Shown here: positions 61,410 through 64,000 of the stretch, piece by piece
Position numbering within the stretch: the stretch's first letter is position 1
How the letters are laid out: each line of letters opens with the position of its first letter
DNA from: Alphaproteobacteria bacterium
Lineage (GTDB): Bacteria; Pseudomonadota; Alphaproteobacteria; Rs-D84
Direction: 5' to 3'
NCBI GenBank assembly: GCA_017962125.1
Contig: JAGCVZ010000002.1
Span: forward strand, 17,136 to 81,135
Length of the DNA stretch: 64,000 nucleotides
Position numbers and translations under genes: made by a program
The notes under the pieces: generated by a model
Seen by the model: the letters and a program-made list of their open reading frames with translations, nothing else
What the model was told of the DNA's origin: nothing
Databases searched by the model: none

Positions 61410-63626
61410 ATGAGCAGTCAATCAAGGTTTTTACCAGAAAGTCTTATGGGGGCTTTGCGGGGGTTATTCGCAAAGTTGTGTGGTGGTGTTGTCTTGATTT
61501 TTGCAATTTGGTCAATTGTTGCATTGTTATTTCATAACCCATATTTAGATGGAATTGCTGCATCTGGGAATTTAGGCGCACAAAGTTTGATGGGAAATTT
61601 TGTAGGGTTGTTTCGCTATATGATTGGATATATTCCGACGTTGTTTTTACTTTTGTGCATAGCGCGGTTTGGTTTAGTTTTGATATCTGGTACAATGCGT
61701 GATACAACCCCGGAATATAATATATTGCGTGGATTTGTTGCTATATGTTTGGGGGCGGCAGGCTTTGGTTTAATTGCGCCAAGAACAACGTATGGTGGAA
61801 TGTTTGGCGCGGTCGCATCTGCAGATATTGTGAACCTGATTGGGGCAGGGGGAATAGTCATCGGTATTTTATGTCTTTGTGGTTTTTTTGTAATTGCGGG
61901 AATTTTATTACATATAAGTCTGGCGGATGTTATACGGATTGTTCGGGGTGTTGTTCGTGCATTTCGTTGGATTCTGACAGCGTTCCATTTAATGAAACCA
62001 ATAGAAGAAGATGAAGAGACCGAGGAAGAAATACAGGAAGAGGAAGAAGTCGAGGAAGAAGAAGAGGAAAAACCAAAGCCACGCAGAAAAAATATACGCA
62101 AACGTTCTGTGGCTCGGAGCACAGATGTAATAGAATATGAATTGCCGGATCCAGAATTTTTGGAAAAGTCTAATTTTGGTAAAAGTATCGTTACACCAGA
62201 ATTAAAACAAAATGCGCGTGCGATGGAAATTCATTTTGCTGAATATGGTGTAAATGGTCATGTTGTTGGAATTCGCCCGGGGCCAATTGTTACATTGTAT
62301 GAATTTAAGCCGGACAGTGGCGTGCGTATGGTTGATATAAATAAAACTGTGAAAGATATGACGCGTGCGATGGCAACTGAAAATATTCGTATTGCGCATA
62401 TTCCGCGTACGGAACTTATAGGTGTTGAAATGGTGAATCTTAATCGTCAAACTGTGCGGTTCCAAGGACTGGTTGCGGATGAAGCGTTTGTGAATTCTAA
62501 ATATAAAATACCGCTTGCGTTGGGGGTGGATATCGGTGGCAATCCGATGTATTTTGATTTAGCAAAAATGCCGCATGTTCTGATTGCAGGACGTACTGGG
62601 TCGGGCAAGTCTGTGTTCGTACAATCAATAATTATGTCGGTGTTGTATCACTTTACGCCGGATAAATGTAAACTCATGATTATCGATCCAAAAGGTGTTG
62701 ACTTTGGATTTTGGGATGATATACCGCATCTTATTACGCCGATTATAAAACTTGACCCGAATGCAGCGGTAAATGCGCTTAAGTGGTCTGTCCAAGAAAT
62801 GGAGTTGCGATACAAGCGTCTGCTTGATTTTGGAGTGCAAAACATAGAAGCGTATAATGAAACGGTCGCTGCAAAGCGTGCTGCAGGCGAGGTTGTAACA
62901 AAGCAGGTCGCAGTTGGCACAAACGAAGAAACTGGTGAATTAGAATATGAAACGCAAACAGTTGATTTGTCTGATATGCCATACCTTGTTATCGTAATTG
63001 ACGAGGTTGCAGATTTGATGGGTGTTGCGCGTAAAGAGGTCGAGGCATGTGTTCAACGTTTGGCGCAAAAGGCGCGTGCCGCTGGGATTCACCTTGTGAT
63101 GGCGACCCAGCGTCCCGATGCGACAACGATTACTGGTGTTATCAAAGCGAATTTCCCAACGCGTATTTCTTTCCAGGCGCGCAGTAATATCGACAGTATG
63201 ACAACGCTTGGAGAAAAGGGTGCGGAAAACTTGCTTGCGTGTGGCGACATGTTGTTTAGTGAAGCTGGGCGTGTTCCGGTGCGCATACATGGCGCGTTTA
63301 TTGAACCGGCGGAAATGACGCGTGTGGCGGATTTCCTGCGCGCACAGGGTGAACCAGAGTACGTGTCAGGTGTTGTTGACGGTGAAGATGGCGGGGCAAC
63401 GGCCGGTGGGGTGGTGCCAGGAATGCCGGCAAGTACGGGCGATAAAGATGCCGATTTGTATGCCCAGGCCAAAGAGTATGTAATCCGTGATAAAAAACCA
63501 ACAATATCCTATATTCAACGGCGCTTAAGTGTTGGGTATAACAAGGCCGCTGGATTTATGGAACGCATGGAACAAGAAGGAATTGTTAGTGCCCCCGACC
63601 CGAATGGGAAACGACATATTTTATAA
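61410..63626 (+). CDS. ftsK: DNA translocase FtsK
   Basis: 738 aa. Four N-terminal helices at the division septum, a very acidic linker (EEDEETEEEIQEEEEVEEEE) followed by a basic patch (KPRRKNIRKR), then the alpha/beta motor with Walker A GRTGSGKS near residue 394, Walker B LVIVIDEVADLM, and the C-terminal gamma winged helix (KKPTISYIQRRLSVGYNKAA) that reads KOPS and activates XerD. The linker is much shorter than in E. coli. xerD is at 51 kb. Confidence 0.96.
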   Translation: MSSQSRFLPESLMGALRGLFAKLCGGVVLIFAIWSIVALLFHNPYLDGIAASGNLGAQSLMGNFVGLFRYMIGYIPTLFLLLCIARFGLVLISGTMRDTTPEYNILRGFVAICLGAAGFGLIAPRTTYGGMFGAVASADIVNLIGAGGIVIGILCLCGFFVIAGILLHISLADVIRIVRGVVRAFRWILTAFHLMKPIEEDEETEEEIQEEEEVEEEEEEKPKPRRKNIRKRSVARSTDVIEYELPDPEFLEKSNFGKSIVTPELKQNARAMEIHFAEYGVNGHVVGIRPGPIVTLYEFKPDSGVRMVDINKTVKDMTRAMATENIRIAHIPRTELIGVEMVNLNRQTVRFQGLVADEAFVNSKYKIPLALGVDIGGNPMYFDLAKMPHVLIAGRTGSGKSVFVQSIIMSVLYHFTPDKCKLMIIDPKGVDFGFWDDIPHLITPIIKLDPNAAVNALKWSVQEMELRYKRLLDFGVQNIEAYNETVAAKRAAGEVVTKQVAVGTNEETGELEYETQTVDLSDMPYLVIVIDEVADLMGVARKEVEACVQRLAQKARAAGIHLVMATQRPDATTITGVIKANFPTRISFQARSNIDSMTTLGEKGAENLLACGDMLFSEAGRVPVRIHGAFIEPAEMTRVADFLRAQGEPEYVSGVVDGEDGGATAGGVVPGMPASTGDKDADLYAQAKEYVIRDKKPTISYIQRRLSVGYNKAAGFMERMEQEGIVSAPDPNGKRHIL

Positions 63627-63669
63627 TTTTTCCCTTGCGATAAATTCTACATTTTTGTTAAGTTTGTTA

Positions 63670-63765
63670 TGACCAATGTGGAAACTTGGTCAGGGTCTTC
63701 AAAAACCCATAGCAACCGGTGCATGGCATCGTAATCCGTTGTGATTTTCATGCTTTTGCACTGTC
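63670..63765. other. Hairpin-rich non-coding stretch after ftsK
   Basis: Three local stems: TGACCAA/TTGGTCA at 63670-63692, GGGT/ACCC at 63693-63708, and GCATG...CATGC around 63721-63753 with an inner AATC/GATT. No convincing gene on either strand. The first hairpin could end ftsK transcription, but lacks a T-run. Confidence 0.45.
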
Positions 63766-63774
63766 AAAAATAAA

Positions 63775-63900
63775 ACCCCGATGTTGGTCGGGGTGCTGGC
63801 GAGGTTATACAACAGGGGTAACCCGAAACTCGTTGGGATCATCGTTGCTTTGATTTTTGAACACCCCGACCGCTTGGTTTCCAAAGCGGTGTTTTTGTTT
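63775..63900 (+). promoter_or_regulatory. Candidate attenuator-like leader of the secreted-protein gene
   Basis: ACCCCGA...TCGGGGT (63775-63794) can alternatively give its GGTCGGGGTG part (63787-63796) to CACCCCGACC (63862-63871), a perfect 10-bp long-range pair. The latter overlaps the 5' side of a proper terminator, ACCGCTT...AAGCGGT plus GTTTTTGTTTT (63869-63900). Such mutually exclusive stems are typical of riboswitches and attenuators. Read leftward, the first hairpin is itself followed by a T-run, and the adjoining GGGGTGCTGGCGAG resembles the island site. Confidence 0.4.
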
Positions 63901-63922
63901 TACAGAAAAAAGGGGGAGGAAC

Positions 63923-64000
63923 ATGAGAAAGTTCATGATATTCGGGTTGTTCGCAGCATTTATTGGTTTCGCATTCGCCGATGATATTGCCGACAGGCAA
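63923..64000 (+). CDS. Secreted-family protein, 5' end only
   Basis: Begins with GGGGGAGGAAC then ATG. The 26 visible codons are a signal peptide (RKFMIFGLFAAFIGFAFA) followed by DDIADRQ, matching the start of the mature protein at 55643 (DDVADRK). It runs off the right edge. It lies directly behind the attenuator-like structure, so its expression may depend on it. Confidence 0.65.
   Translation, partial: MRKFMIFGLFAAFIGFAFADDIADRQ

Noticed and set aside
63787..63871. 5S rRNA-like features (10-bp closing helix, TGGCGAGG, CCCGAA-CTCG)
   Set aside because: Only ~85 nt instead of ~115, the second arm is missing, and there is no rRNA nearby. Kept only as a structured leader.
63699..63884. 61-codon minus-strand frame after ftsK
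   Set aside because: It spans the hairpins of the leader region and has no start signal or recognisable character.
1..64000. CRISPR array or insertion-sequence transposase
   Set aside because: No regularly spaced direct repeats and no transposase-like gene are present; the four TTCGAAAGT palindromes are 600-1100 bp apart with genes between them.

Overview
The window looks like a piece of a moderately AT-rich alphaproteobacterial chromosome, probably from an uncultured, host-associated or streamlined lineage. The evidence is a GapR (DUF2312) gene, which is essentially restricted to Alphaproteobacteria, an AddB-type repair nuclease, a ComEC without the C-terminal metallo-beta-lactamase domain, and compact versions of many core genes. 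The lineage is inferred from gene content; there is no rRNA in the window. Genes are densely packed, with many 4-23 nt overlaps.

Layout. (1) 1-6250 is an accessory island of single-gene units: an unrecognised gene running off the left edge, a nucleoside deaminase, a PQ-loop membrane protein, a sodium:solute symporter, two small unknowns and a methyltransferase. The units are separated by a recurring intergenic module: a ~52-bp palindrome, a terminator-like hairpin, and a conserved 'GGTTGTG..GCTGGC' site. Two plus-strand genes are additionally bracketed by perfect inverted repeats whose sequence differs between units but matches within each unit. The island ends near a tRNA-Gln(UUG) gene whose 3' end faces it, with a GIY-YIG nuclease gene and palindromes in between. 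No recombinase is visible. This is the best candidate for an undescribed system in the window. (2) 6.8-12.2 kb: a MarR regulator plus a TolC-like/short adaptor/RND efflux operon whose RND pump lacks the usual TM4 Asp pair. (3) 12.2-15.4 kb: NADAR and HAD enzymes, a repeat-rich gap with a candidate structured RNA, and three small secreted proteins. (4) 15.4-39.1 kb: housekeeping genes (rmuC, def-fmt, truA, comEC, gapR, pyk, an LpoA-like lipoprotein, rsmI, engB, addB, xthA, an acyl-CoA synthetase, mnmE, ruvA, yebC, ruvC, a DciA-like gene, mltA, secB, an MFS gene). (5) 39.2-45 kb: recA and then a five-gene glycosyltransferase group, including a tandem duplicate pair. (6) 45-55.5 kb: typA, two unknowns, serS, trxB, a J-domain gene, xerD, a 43-aa membrane protein, lptG, greA, mutL. 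(7) 55.6-64 kb: a secreted repeat-family protein, yajC-secD-secF, an S41-like protein lacking its catalytic Ser and Lys, a PAP2 phosphatase, ftsK, a structured leader region, and the start of a second secreted-family gene.

Working together: def-fmt-truA, mnmE, serS, rsmI and engB serve translation. RuvA, RuvC, RecA, AddB, XthA, MutL, RmuC, XerD and FtsK serve DNA repair and chromosome segregation. SecB, YajC, SecD and SecF serve export. LptG, the LpoA-like protein, MltA and the glycosyltransferases build the envelope. All functions are assigned by reading motifs and recognising families, without database searches.
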